DNA of 64,000 nucleotides from positions 1 to 64,000 of the forward strand of contig CAIJOA010000011.1 of assembly GCA_903822185.1 (NCBI GenBank). The letters are read 5' to 3'. The notes below the pieces were generated by a model. That model was not told the DNA's origin. It searched no databases and was given only the letters and a program-made list of their open reading frames with translations. This document shows positions 9,049 to 17,391 of this stretch, piece by piece (the first letter of the stretch is position 1; each line of letters begins with the position of its first letter). Origin of the DNA: an uncultured Rhodospirillales bacterium (lineage in GTDB: Bacteria > Pseudomonadota > Alphaproteobacteria > ATCC43930 > CGMCC-115725). A program made the translations under genes and the position numbers.

Positions 9049-10446
9049 TCAGATGTGGAGCGCGCGGCCGTAAGCGTCAAGCACCGACTCGTGCATCATC
9101 TCGGAAAGGGTGGGATGCGGGAAAATCGTGGCCATCAGATCGGCCTCGGTCGCCTCCATGGTCTTCGCGATGGTGTAACCCTGGATCAGCTCAGTCACTT
9201 CCGTGCCGACCATGTGCGCGCCCAGCAATTCGCCGGTCTTGGCGTCGAACACCGTTTTGATCAGGCCCTCAGGTTCGCCCAGCGCGATCGCCTTGCCGTT
9301 GCCGATGAAGGGGAAGCGGCCGACGCGAAGTTCATAGCCCGCCTCTTTCGCCTTCTTCTCGGTGAGGCCGACGCTCGCAACTTGCGGCATGCAGTAGGTG
9401 CAGCCGGGGACGTTATTGACGTTGAGCGGATGGACGCCTTTGATGCCCGCGATCTTCTCGACGCACATCACGCCTTCGTGCATCGCCTTATGCGCGAGCC
9501 ACGGCGCGCCGACGAGATCGCCGATGGCATAAACGCCCGGCTCGCCGGTGAAGCACCATTGATCGACCACGACATGGGTGCGATCGACTTTGATCTTGGT
9601 TTTCTCAAGACCGATATTTTCGACATTGCCGACGATGCCGACGGCGAGGATGACGCGCTCGACCTCGAGGGTCTGCGACTTGTCGCCTTGCACCAGCGTC
9701 GCGGTGACGCTGTCGGCGTTCTTCTTCAATTCCTTCACGTTGGTGCCGGTGAAGATCTTCATGCCCTGCTTCTCGAACGCCTTCTTGGCGAAGGCCGAGA
9801 TGTCTTCGTCCTCGACCGGCAGCACCCGGTCCAGCACTTCGACCACCGTCACTTCGCAACCGAGATTGCGATAGAAGCTGGCGAACTCGATACCGATCGC
9901 GCCCGAGCCAATGACGAGCAGCGACTTCGGCAGCTTTTCCGGCACCATCGCTTCTTTATAGGTCCAGACCAGCTTGCCGTCGGGTTCGAGGCCGGGGAAC
10001 GAGCGCGCCCGCGCGCCGGTGGCAAGGATGATGTTCTTGCCGGTGACGGTTTCGGACTTGCCGTCCTTCGTCACGGTGAGCTTGCCGCCACCCGCCAGCT
10101 TCGCTTCGCCGGGGATGACGGTGATCTTGTGCTTCTTCATCAGGAAGGCGACGCCATTCGAGAGCTGCTTGGCGACCTTGCGCGAACGCTCGACGATCTT
10201 CTTCGCGTCGAAGGTGATCTCCTTTGCCGAGAAACCGTACTGCTCCATGTTGTGCAGCAGATGATTGATCTCGGACGAGCGCAGCAGCGCCTTGGTCGGG
10301 ATGCAGCCCCAGTTGAGGCAGATGCCGCCGAGCTGATCGCGCTCGATCACCGCGGTCTTCATGCCGAGCTGTGCCGCGCGGATCGCCGCGACATATCCAC
10401 CCGGCCCACCACCGACAACGACCATATCGAAAGAACTATCGGCCAT
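9049..10446 (-). CDS. lpdA: dihydrolipoyl dehydrogenase (E3)
   Basis: A 465-residue FAD flavoprotein that reoxidises dihydrolipoyl groups with NAD+. Visible features are the FAD-binding VVVGGGPGGYVAA at the N-terminus, the redox-active disulfide GGICLNWGCIPTK (Cys43, Cys48), a second dinucleotide fold (VIGSGAIGIEFASFYRNLG), the YAIGDL motif, and the C-terminal catalytic HPTLSE. AGGAG lies upstream of ATG 10446. It is fourth in the pdhA-pdhB-pdhC-lpdA operon, 141 bases after pdhC with a palindromic repeat between. It probably also serves 2-oxoglutarate dehydrogenase and glycine cleavage unless another copy exists elsewhere. Confidence 0.96.
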   Translation of the reverse strand: MADSSFDMVVVGGGPGGYVAAIRAAQLGMKTAVIERDQLGGICLNWGCIPTKALLRSSEINHLLHNMEQYGFSAKEITFDAKKIVERSRKVAKQLSNGVAFLMKKHKITVIPGEAKLAGGGKLTVTKDGKSETVTGKNIILATGARARSFPGLEPDGKLVWTYKEAMVPEKLPKSLLVIGSGAIGIEFASFYRNLGCEVTVVEVLDRVLPVEDEDISAFAKKAFEKQGMKIFTGTNVKELKKNADSVTATLVQGDKSQTLEVERVILAVGIVGNVENIGLEKTKIKVDRTHVVVDQWCFTGEPGVYAIGDLVGAPWLAHKAMHEGVMCVEKIAGIKGVHPLNVNNVPGCTYCMPQVASVGLTEKKAKEAGYELRVGRFPFIGNGKAIALGEPEGLIKTVFDAKTGELLGAHMVGTEVTELIQGYTIAKTMEATEADLMATIFPHPTLSEMMHESVLDAYGRALHI

Positions 10447-10469
10447 GTTGATCTCCTATCTCACGCGCG

Positions 10470-10560
10470 CCCCCCCCACCCCGGCCCTCCCCCTCAAGGG
10501 GGGAGGGAGATTCAAAACCCGCCTTCCCTCCCCCCTTGAGGGGGAGGGTTAGGGTGGGGG
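10470..10560. repeat. GC-rich palindromic repeat between pdhC and lpdA
   Basis: Two hairpins of the type CCCTCCCCCTCAAGGGGGGAGGG face each other and are bounded by CCCCCCACCC and GGGTGGGGG. The design resembles the 67-bp elements found inside pdhC and copA, though it is longer and its sequence is only loosely related. It would form a strong RNA structure between the two operon genes and could attenuate lpdA or stabilise the upstream message. Confidence 0.75.
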
Positions 10561-10587
10561 GTGAACCGCGCATTGATGGTTCCAGAT

Positions 10588-11949
10588 TTAGAGAAGCAGC
10601 GCGCCGGGCGCCTCGATCAGCTTTTTCAGCGCCGACATGAATTGTGCGCCCAAAGCGCCGTCAATCACGCGGTGATCGAAGGTACCAGTGCAGCTCATCA
10701 CGGTCGCGATGGCGAGCGCATCGTTCTTCACGACCGGACGCTTCTCGCCCGCCCCGACCGCGACGATCGCGCTTTGCGGCGGATTGATCACGGCGGTGAA
10801 CTGCTTGGTGCCGAACATGCCGAGATTGGAAACCGAGATCGTGCCGCCCTGGAACTCATCGAGCTTGAGCTTGCCCGACTTGGCGCGCTCGGCCAGTTCG
10901 CGCATCTCAGCGGAGATCGTCGGGATCGATTTCTTGTCGGCGTTCTTGATGATCGGGGTGATGAGTCCATCGGGGATCGCCACGGCGACCGAGACATGGA
11001 CCTCTTCCCATTTGAGGATCGCGTCTTCGCTCCAAGACGCATTGGCCATTGGGACTTTGCGCAGCGCCAGGGCGATCGCCTTGATGATGAAGTCGTTGAC
11101 CGACGTCTTGAGGCCCAGCGCTTCATTGATATCCGAACGCACTTTCAACAGCGCATCCAGTTCACAATCGACCGTCAGGAAGAAGTGCGGCACGACTTCG
11201 GATTCGGCAAGCCGTGTCGCGATCACCCGGCGCATGCCCGTAATCGGCAGATCGGTGTGCGGCGTGTTGCCGGCCATCGCCAGAACCTGGTCTTTCGAAT
11301 AACGCTGGATGCCCGAACCGCTTGCGGCGATCGGTCCCGACGAGGCGATCTTGGCGGCCGGTGCGGCGGCGGGACGCGTGGTGCCGCCCTTCATCGCCGC
11401 TTCGACGTCATGCTTCACGATGCGGCCATGCGGGCCGCTGCCGGTGATGCTGGTGATATCGACTTTATTTTGTTCCGCAATACGGCGCGCGAGCGGGCTG
11501 GCGAAAACACGCGCGCCGATCGGTGCAACAGCGGCCTTAGGTGCGGGCTGAGAAGCCGCAGCCCCCTCACCCTCCCGCTTCGCGGGCCCCTCCCTCGCCC
11601 CTTGGGGAGAGGGTTGGGGTGAGGGGGGCGATGCAGCAGCCGGTGTGGCAGGCACAGCCGCGGCTTTCGGCGCGGGCTTCGCGGTCGTGATCGACGCCGC
11701 GTCCTCACCTTCTTCCAGCAGCACGGCGATCGGTTGATTGACCTTCACGCCCTGCGCGCCTTCGGGCACGAGGATTTTGCCGATGGTGCCTTCATCGACG
11801 GCCTCGAATTCCATCGTGGCCTTGTCGGTTTCGATTTCGGCGATGACATCGCCGGCTTTGACCGCGTCGCCTTCTTTCTTATGCCACTTCGCGAGGTTGC
11901 CCTCGGTCATGGTCGGCGACAGAGCGGGCATCAGGAGCTCGATGGGCAT
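10588..11949 (-). CDS. pdhC: pyruvate dehydrogenase E2, dihydrolipoamide acetyltransferase
   Basis: A 453-residue subunit that transfers acetyl groups from lipoyl to CoA. One N-terminal lipoyl domain has [11 protein letters not shown] with lipoyl Lys43. An Ala/Pro linker follows, then the E3/E1-binding domain (residues about 145-180, starting [13 protein letters not shown]), and the catalytic domain with the active site FDHRVIDG (His426, Asp430). Start ATG 11949 follows GGGAGAAGAGGG. Residues about 108-130 of the linker are encoded by an inserted palindromic repeat and read [11 protein letters not shown]...REGEG, out of character with the Ala/Pro linker yet in frame. It is third in the pdh operon, 14 bases after pdhB. 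Confidence 0.95.
   Translation of the reverse strand: MPIELLMPALSPTMTEGNLAKWHKKEGDAVKAGDVIAEIETDKATMEFEAVDEGTIGKILVPEGAQGVKVNQPIAVLLEEGEDAASITTAKPAPKAAAVPATPAAASPPSPQPSPQGAREGPAKREGEGAAASQPAPKAAVAPIGARVFASPLARRIAEQNKVDITSITGSGPHGRIVKHDVEAAMKGGTTRPAAAPAAKIASSGPIAASGSGIQRYSKDQVLAMAGNTPHTDLPITGMRRVIATRLAESEVVPHFFLTVDCELDALLKVRSDINEALGLKTSVNDFIIKAIALALRKVPMANASWSEDAILKWEEVHVSVAVAIPDGLITPIIKNADKKSIPTISAEMRELAERAKSGKLKLDEFQGGTISVSNLGMFGTKQFTAVINPPQSAIVAVGAGEKRPVVKNDALAIATVMSCTGTFDHRVIDGALGAQFMSALKKLIEAPGALLL
11562..11628. repeat. 67-bp palindromic element inserted in frame in pdhC
   Basis: A GC-rich double-hairpin element bounded by CCCCCTCACCC and GGGTGAGGGG. On the coding strand it reads through the flexible linker of E2 without a stop. 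The same 67-bp design occurs in copA at 23059-23125, in the same orientation relative to coding and in the same reading frame. It is almost certainly a dispersed repeat that landed where the protein tolerates extra residues. Confidence 0.85.
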
Positions 11950-11963
11950 CCCTCTTCTCCCGC

Positions 11964-13349
11964 TTAGCGATAAAGAACGGTTTTGACGGCGGCGACGATA
12001 TCCGCGACCTGCGGCATCGCCAGACGTTCGAGATTGGCCGCATAAGGCAGCGGCACATCTTTCGCCGTGACGCGCTGAACCGGTGCATCGAGATGATCGA
12101 AGGCATGTTCCATGATCAACGCCGAGATTTCAGCGCCGATACCGGAATAGACCCAACCTTCTTCGACGCTGACGCAGCGATTGGTCTTTTTGACGGATTC
12201 AATAACTGTCTCGATATCGAGCGGACGCAGCGTGCGCAGATCGATCACTTCGAGCGAGATGTTTTCTTTCTCCAGCACCTCGGCGGCTTCCATCGCCACC
12301 TGCACCATGCGCGAGAAAGCGGTGATGGTGACATGCTCGCCGTGACGCGCGATGCGCGCCTTGCCAATCGGCACGATGTAATCGTCGTGGTCCGGCACCG
12401 GCATGCTGGTGCCATAGACCAGTTCGTGCTCGAGGAAGACGATCGGGTTCGGATCGCGGATCGCCGCCTTCAGCAGGCCCTTATGATCCGCCGCCGTGTA
12501 AGGCGCGATCACTTTGAGGCCCGGCACATGCGCGTACCATGAGCCGTATTCCTGGCTGTGCTGTGCCGCGACGCGGGAGGCCGCGCCGTTCGGGCCGCGG
12601 AAGACGATCGAGCATTGCATCTGGCCGCCCGACATGTAGCGCGTCTTGGCGGCGGAATTGATGATGTGATCCATCGCCTGCATGGCGAAGTTCCAGGTCA
12701 TGAATTCGACGATCGGCTTCAACCCGGCCATCGCCGCACCGACACCGAGGCCGGCAAAGCCATGTTCCGAAATCGGCGTGTCGATGACGCGACGCGGGCC
12801 GAATTCTTGCAGCAGATTTTGGCTGACTTTATATGCGCCCTGATACTCGGCGACTTCCTCGCCCATCAGGAACACGCTGTCGTCGCGGCGCATCTCTTCG
12901 GCGATGGCGTCGCGCAAGGCTTCGCGCACCGTCATCGTCGTGCTGGCGCCGGTCCATTCTTCTTCGCCAACCGGTACGGCATGTTTCGGCGCGGGCGGCG
13001 CCGCTTCGGCAGCAGCAGCCGGTGCTTTCGCTTCGGCGGCTTCAGCAGCGGGCGCAGCAGCAGGCTTTGCCGCCGGGGCGGCCTTCGCCGCTGCATCGAC
13101 GTCTTCGTCCTCGGCCGCGATCATCGCGATCGGCAGATTAACGGCGACGTGTTCGGTGCCTTCGGGAACGATGATCTTGGCGAAGGTGCCTTCATCGACA
13201 GCCTCCATCTCCATCGTCGCCTTGTCGGTTTCGATCTCGGCGAGGATGTCGCCGGCTTTGACCCTATCGCCCGGCGCTTTGTGCCACTTGGCGATCTTGC
13301 CCTCGGTCATGGTCGGCGAGAGGGCCGGCATCAATACTTCAATCGGCAT
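11964..13349 (-). CDS. pdhB: pyruvate dehydrogenase E1 beta subunit with N-terminal lipoyl domain
   Basis: A 461-residue subunit. Residues 1-80 form a lipoyl domain ([11 protein letters not shown], Lys43) nearly identical to that of E2. An Ala-rich linker (about 85-130) is followed by the transketolase-like E1 beta core with [13 protein letters not shown] and the conserved [18 protein letters not shown]. The lipoylated E1 beta arrangement is characteristic of Alphaproteobacteria. With E1 alpha it decarboxylates pyruvate using thiamine diphosphate and acetylates the lipoyl arm. It starts five bases after the pdhA stop, so translation is probably coupled. Confidence 0.96.
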   Translation of the reverse strand: MPIEVLMPALSPTMTEGKIAKWHKAPGDRVKAGDILAEIETDKATMEMEAVDEGTFAKIIVPEGTEHVAVNLPIAMIAAEDEDVDAAAKAAPAAKPAAAPAAEAAEAKAPAAAAEAAPPAPKHAVPVGEEEWTGASTTMTVREALRDAIAEEMRRDDSVFLMGEEVAEYQGAYKVSQNLLQEFGPRRVIDTPISEHGFAGLGVGAAMAGLKPIVEFMTWNFAMQAMDHIINSAAKTRYMSGGQMQCSIVFRGPNGAASRVAAQHSQEYGSWYAHVPGLKVIAPYTAADHKGLLKAAIRDPNPIVFLEHELVYGTSMPVPDHDDYIVPIGKARIARHGEHVTITAFSRMVQVAMEAAEVLEKENISLEVIDLRTLRPLDIETVIESVKKTNRCVSVEEGWVYSGIGAEISALIMEHAFDHLDAPVQRVTAKDVPLPYAANLERLAMPQVADIVAAVKTVLYR

Positions 13350-13354
13350 CTGTT

Positions 13355-14371
13355 TCAGGCCTCGGCGTAAACGTCGGTCCAGAGCTCGCTCGGATCGGGC
13401 TCGGGGCTATCCTGGGCGAATTCCGCCGCAGCGGTGACGATGTCTTTAATCTCTTTGTCGATGTCCTTGAGCTTCGCCTCGTCGGTCATCGCCGCTTCGA
13501 GCAGGCGGTTCTTCAACTGATCGATCGGGTCATGCTCTTGGCGCATGCGGCTGACTTCGTCCTTGCTGCGATATTTCGCCGGGTCGGACATCGAATGGCC
13601 GCGATAACGATAGGTCTGCATCTCGAGGATGTAAGGCCCCTTGCCGGAGCGGACATATTCGATCGCTTCTTGAGCGGCCTGCGCGACGGCGACGACATTC
13701 ATGCCATCGACCTGATGGCCGGGGATGCCGAACGGCGCGCCGCGACCGAACAAGTCATGCGACGCCGAGGCGCGCACCACCGAGGTGCCCATGCCGTACT
13801 TATTATTCTCGATGATATAGAGCGCGGGCAGCTTCCACAGCGCCGCCATGTTGAGGCTTTCGCTGACTTGGCCCTGGTTCATCGCGCCGTCACCCAGGAA
13901 GGTGAGGCTGATCTTGCCGTTGTTGCGGTATTGATGGGCGAAGGCGAGGCCGGTGCCGATCGGCATTTGGGCCCCGACGATGCCGTGGCCGCCGTAGAAA
14001 TTCTTCTCGCTGCTGAACATATGCATCGAGCCGCCCTTGCCGCGCGAATAACCGCCGCGGCGGCCGGTCAATTCGGCCATGACACCTTTCGGGTCCATGC
14101 CGGCGGCGAGCATATGGCCGTGATCGCGATAGGAGGTGACGAGCGTGTCGCCCTCCTCCACCTCGGCCATCATGCCGACGACGACGGCTTCCTCGCCGAT
14201 ATAAAGGTGACAGAACCCGCCGATGAGGCCCATGCCGTACATCTGGCCGGCCTTTTCCTCGAACCGGCGGATAAGGAGCATGTCCTTATAGAGCTTGAGC
14301 AACCGCTCGGGATCGAGATTGGCGGAATTGTCGCCGCGCGCTGCCTTGGGCTTGCGTTTCGCTGTCGCCAT
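13355..14371 (-). CDS. pdhA: pyruvate dehydrogenase E1 alpha subunit
   Basis: A 338-residue thiamine-diphosphate-binding subunit. It begins [15 protein letters not shown] and has the E1 alpha landmarks: [17 protein letters not shown], the YRDHGHMLA active-site region, the ThDP/Mg motif GDGAMNQG ending [11 protein letters not shown], and the phosphorylation-loop-like [12 protein letters not shown] prefer ATG 14371 with AGGGAA upstream. A longer reading from 14449 adds 26 unconvincing residues that overlap the probable promoter. It is first in the pdh operon; a perfect palindrome lies about 140 bases upstream. Confidence 0.95.
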   Translation of the reverse strand: MATAKRKPKAARGDNSANLDPERLLKLYKDMLLIRRFEEKAGQMYGMGLIGGFCHLYIGEEAVVVGMMAEVEEGDTLVTSYRDHGHMLAAGMDPKGVMAELTGRRGGYSRGKGGSMHMFSSEKNFYGGHGIVGAQMPIGTGLAFAHQYRNNGKISLTFLGDGAMNQGQVSESLNMAALWKLPALYIIENNKYGMGTSVVRASASHDLFGRGAPFGIPGHQVDGMNVVAVAQAAQEAIEYVRSGKGPYILEMQTYRYRGHSMSDPAKYRSKDEVSRMRQEHDPIDQLKNRLLEAAMTDEAKLKDIDKEIKDIVTAAAEFAQDSPEPDPSELWTDVYAEA

Positions 14372-14507
14372 GCGTTCCCTAGAGCCCCCTTTGGACAGGT
14401 TGCCGCGCCGCTTGGGCCGGCTTGCGATTGCCAAGAGAATGACTCGCATGCCTTAACAAGGCAACTAGCGCGGTCACAAATTACTGTTTTGCAACACAAA
14501 ATGAAAC

Positions 14508-14526
14508 TTAACTGAATATCAGTTAA
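14508..14526. promoter_or_regulatory. 19-base palindrome upstream of the pdh operon, candidate operator
   Basis: TTAACTG AATAT CAGTTAA is a perfect inverted repeat with a five-base AT spacer. It lies in the 269-base space between ftsB and pdhA, in an AT-rich patch where a promoter would be expected. The shape fits a dimeric repressor site. No regulator gene is adjacent, so its reader is unknown. Confidence 0.5.
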
Positions 14527-14640
14527 GCCCGCTGATAACGAAGCCGAGTGGGCGCAACGCAGGTGCGAGAAGGCCAGCGGTGGGACAATCGCGGGCGATA
14601 AATATTTGTGGATAGAAGGGAGGAAGCCCGGGACCGCCGG

Positions 14641-14949
14641 TCAGCGGTTGAAGATGACGACTTCGTTAGCGCCGACAACGTTCAACGTCGCCCGCGCCCG
14701 CTCGTCGAGCAGATCGCGATCGATCGAGCCGCGCAACAGGCTGACCCGGTGAGCCAGCGGCAAGCGCTGCGCCTCGACATCGGCCAGCACGGCCTGGGTC
14801 TGATGGATTTCCTGAGTCAGCCGCATCCAGGCGATAAGGCCACGATCGCCCTGAAACAGGTGATAGGCGAAATAGACAACCAGACTGATCCCCAGGATCG
14901 GCCCAATAATCACCCTTCCGCGCTGACGGATTTCGGTAAGCACTTGCAC
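14641..14949 (-). CDS. ftsB: FtsB/DivIC-type septum formation protein
   Basis: A 102-residue bitopic membrane protein: a short basic start, one hydrophobic helix (about residues 12-32, VIIGPILGISLVVYFAYHLF), then a coiled coil and the conserved C-terminal segment with LLDERARATLNVVGANEVVIF. This matches the alphaproteobacterial FtsB family, which joins FtsL and FtsQ in the divisome and activates septal peptidoglycan synthesis. Its position just upstream of pdhA is the usual one in this class; the eno gene commonly found further upstream is absent. Confidence 0.85.
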   Translation of the reverse strand: MQVLTEIRQRGRVIIGPILGISLVVYFAYHLFQGDRGLIAWMRLTQEIHQTQAVLADVEAQRLPLAHRVSLLRGSIDRDLLDERARATLNVVGANEVVIFNR

Positions 14950-15097
14950 GAGGCCAGAGAATCACATCGCGAGTCACTGTGTCAACGACGAGTCGCGTCT
15001 TATTTGAGATAGATCAACGCATCAGCCGCTTTTCTTGATGCGACATAAACGCCAAACTCGTTTTCCAGAAGTCGAAACGAAGTTCGGGAGGATATCG

Positions 15098-15883
15098 GTG
15101 GCAAAACATATTCAGGGGCCGCTGTATGTCGCGCAGTTGGGCGAGACCGGTACGCCGATGATCTTCTGCCATTCGACGCCGGACGATCATCGGCTGTGGA
15201 TGTATCAGACCGCGCATTTTTCATCCTGGTACCGCTGCCTTGCCGTCGATCTGCCCGGCTATGGCCATTCGCCCGCGCCGCAACCCGGCATGAAAATCGA
15301 GGACATGGCCGAGGCCTGTTGGGAAGTCATCGACAAGGTCACGTCCGGCGGCGCGATCATCCACGGCAACTCGCTGGGCTCGCGCGTCGCGCAATGGATG
15401 GCCGCGATGCAGCCCGAACGCACCCTCGCCCTCATCGTCTCCGGTACCGGCTTTAGCACCTCAAGCGCCAACATGGTGACCTGGGCCAAGCGTTATCGCG
15501 AGGAAGGCCTGCCGCTGCGCCGCCGCCAGGTGATCGAGCATTTCGCGCCCGCCCTGCAGAACGATTCGACCCTGCAGCATTACGCCGACATGGTCTGCGA
15601 ACTAAGCAATGTCGGCACCGTCGATAGCATCGTCGCCGTGAACGAGGCGCTGGCGCTGCATTACCCGCCCGACTTGTTGGGCCGCATCACTTCGCCGACC
15701 CTCGTCATCGCCGGCACCAAGGATTTCAGCTTCGGCTCGGTCCATGAACACGGCAAACACATCAAGCAATCGGTCCTGCGCACCATCGAAGGCGCCGGCC
15801 ATGGTGTGCCGATCGAAGCACCGGCGGAGTATGACCGCCATTGCATCGAATTTTTGACGACGCTCGGTTTGTTCCCCGCCTAA
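15098..15883 (+). CDS. alpha/beta hydrolase
   Basis: A 261-residue enzyme of the alpha/beta hydrolase fold. The nucleophile elbow is GNSLG (Ser92), the acid is probably the Asp in VIAGTKDFSF, and the base is the His in GAGHGVPIE. The oxyanion region is MIFCHSTPDDH. I choose GTG 15098 (reading VAKHIQGPLY) because GGGAGG lies five or six bases upstream; a TTG/ATG pair at 15035-15040 would give an unlikely extension. The substrate is unknown, but the next genes encode a Rieske oxygenase and, facing it, a UbiD-like decarboxylase. It may hydrolyse an ester or a ring-cleavage product in that pathway. Confidence 0.85.
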   Translation: MAKHIQGPLYVAQLGETGTPMIFCHSTPDDHRLWMYQTAHFSSWYRCLAVDLPGYGHSPAPQPGMKIEDMAEACWEVIDKVTSGGAIIHGNSLGSRVAQWMAAMQPERTLALIVSGTGFSTSSANMVTWAKRYREEGLPLRRRQVIEHFAPALQNDSTLQHYADMVCELSNVGTVDSIVAVNEALALHYPPDLLGRITSPTLVIAGTKDFSFGSVHEHGKHIKQSVLRTIEGAGHGVPIEAPAEYDRHCIEFLTTLGLFPA

Positions 15884-15885
15884 AC

Positions 15886-15970
15886 CGTCATTGCGAGCGA
15901 AGCGAAGCAATCCATCGTGCCGCAAACTGGATTGCTTCGCCCCTTCTTCAAGAATGGGCTCGCAATGACG
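15886..15970. repeat. 85-bp palindromic intergenic repeat
   Basis: Arms CGTCATTGCGAGCGAAGCGA and a matching inverted partner ending GGCTCGCAATGACG enclose two internal blocks (GCAATCCA / TGGATTGC). This is a widespread bacterial palindromic element family. It lies three bases after the hydrolase stop and may serve as its terminator or as a stabilising hairpin. Confidence 0.8.
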
Positions 15971-16002
15971 TTTAAATAAAATATCGACCAAGGACGCACG
16001 CC

Positions 16003-17274
16003 ATGAACCGCAACGATCACGAAACCCTGGCGGAAACCGGTCCCGGTACGGTGATGGGCGCCCTGCTGCGGCGTTATTGGACACCCGCCGTCCTATCGAC
16101 CGAACTCGAAGCTGGCGGTGCGCCCGTTCGCGTGCGGTTGCTCGGCGAAGACCTCGTCGCCATCCGCAACACCGAGGGCAAACCGGGCCTCTTCGGTGAA
16201 CGCTGCGCGCATCGCGGCGCGTCGCTCTATTTCGGCAAGAACGATAACTGCAAGCTACGCTGCCTCTATCACGGCTGGCAGTACGATCTCGACGGCAATT
16301 GCGTCGAGCAACCGAACGAGCCGCCGTCCAGCCAATTCAAGGACAAGGTCAAACAGAAAGCGTATCCCTGCATCGAGCGTAACGGCGTCGTCTGGACCTA
16401 TATGGGTCCGCGCGAGAAACAGCCGCTCCTGCCCGACCTCGAATATCTCACTTTGCCCGAGAGCCATGTCCATGTGGCGAAGCGCATCCAGCATTGCCAC
16501 TTCACTCAAGGCCTCGAAGGCGACATCGATTCAAGCCATCTGGGTTTCCTACATGGCCATGCGATCTCGCTGCCGGATTCACCGATGCCCGGCACGGCTG
16601 CGCGGCTGGGACAAGGCGCGCCCAAGTTCGAAGTGAAGCTGACACCCGGCGGCCTCGTCCAGGCGACCTGCCGCACTGTCGATGACGCGCAGGATTATTG
16701 GCGCGTCGGGCAATGGTTCTTTCCCGGCTTCACCACCATTCCGCCGCGCGGCGGCGACGCACCGATGCACGGCCATTCCTGGACGCCGATGGAAGACGGC
16801 ACGAGCTGGGTCTTCACCTTCTCCTTGCACCCGAACCGGCCCCTCCTCGAAGAAGAACATCGCCGCATGAGCGAGGCGACGAACTTCCACGCCCATCTGA
16901 TGCCCGGCAGCTTCGAGCCGCGCGCCAACAAAGCGAATGGCTACGCCGCCGAAGGATTCGAAAACGAGAAACAGCCCTGGATGCGGATCAAATATTTCCA
17001 GGACCAGGACATCGGCATGACCGAAAGCATGGGTCCGCTCTATGACCGCACCCAGGAAAATCTCGGCAACTCGGATTTGGTGGTGACCCGCATGCGCCGC
17101 CGCCTCATCGAAGCGGCGCGCGATTTCGCCCGCGGTATCGAACCACCGGCGCAGAACCCGGCGGACTATCGGTTACGCCCGGTCTCGATGTTACTACCGA
17201 AAGATGCGATGTGGTTCGACGCGGTGACGGAGCGCATGGATGCGCGACCGGAGACTTGGCGAGAGTCCGTTTAG
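16003..17274 (+). CDS. Rieske [2Fe-2S] aromatic ring-hydroxylating oxygenase, large subunit
   Basis: A 423-residue oxygenase resembling the phthalate 4,5-dioxygenase / vanillate O-demethylase group. The Rieske site is CAHRG...CLYHGW (Cys68, His70, Cys87, His90). The mononuclear iron site starts at GDIDSSHLGFLHGH (His179, His184). The family hydroxylates or O-demethylates aromatic acids using electrons from a separate reductase, which is not encoded nearby. It follows the alpha/beta hydrolase on the same strand across a palindromic repeat and is convergent with the UbiD gene, together suggesting a catabolic island for a carboxylated aromatic. Confidence 0.92.
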   Translation: MNRNDHETLAETGPGTVMGALLRRYWTPAVLSTELEAGGAPVRVRLLGEDLVAIRNTEGKPGLFGERCAHRGASLYFGKNDNCKLRCLYHGWQYDLDGNCVEQPNEPPSSQFKDKVKQKAYPCIERNGVVWTYMGPREKQPLLPDLEYLTLPESHVHVAKRIQHCHFTQGLEGDIDSSHLGFLHGHAISLPDSPMPGTAARLGQGAPKFEVKLTPGGLVQATCRTVDDAQDYWRVGQWFFPGFTTIPPRGGDAPMHGHSWTPMEDGTSWVFTFSLHPNRPLLEEEHRRMSEATNFHAHLMPGSFEPRANKANGYAAEGFENEKQPWMRIKYFQDQDIGMTESMGPLYDRTQENLGNSDLVVTRMRRRLIEAARDFARGIEPPAQNPADYRLRPVSMLLPKDAMWFDAVTERMDARPETWRESV

Positions 17275-17291
17275 GCCTCTCACTTTTTAGT

Positions 17292-17370
17292 CGTCACCCC
17301 CGCGAAAGCGGGGGTCCATGCCTACCACAAAGACGCTGCATGATGGATTCCCGCTTTCGCGGGAATGACG
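17292..17370. repeat. 79-bp palindromic repeat, copy 1
   Basis: Two hairpins, CCCCCGCGAAAGCGGGGG and TTCCCGCTTTCGCGGGAA, are bounded by CGTCA and TGACG. The 79-bp length and layout recur exactly at 50522-50600 and 52473-52551; only the centre differs. Here it separates the convergent Rieske and UbiD genes and probably ends both transcripts. Confidence 0.88.
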
Positions 17371-17391
17371 GTCAAAAAGAAAACGCGGCCA

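Noticed and set aside
9055-10539. 494-codon plus-strand open frame over lpdA
   Set aside because: Low-complexity shadow of lpdA and the adjacent repeat; no ribosome site or domain.
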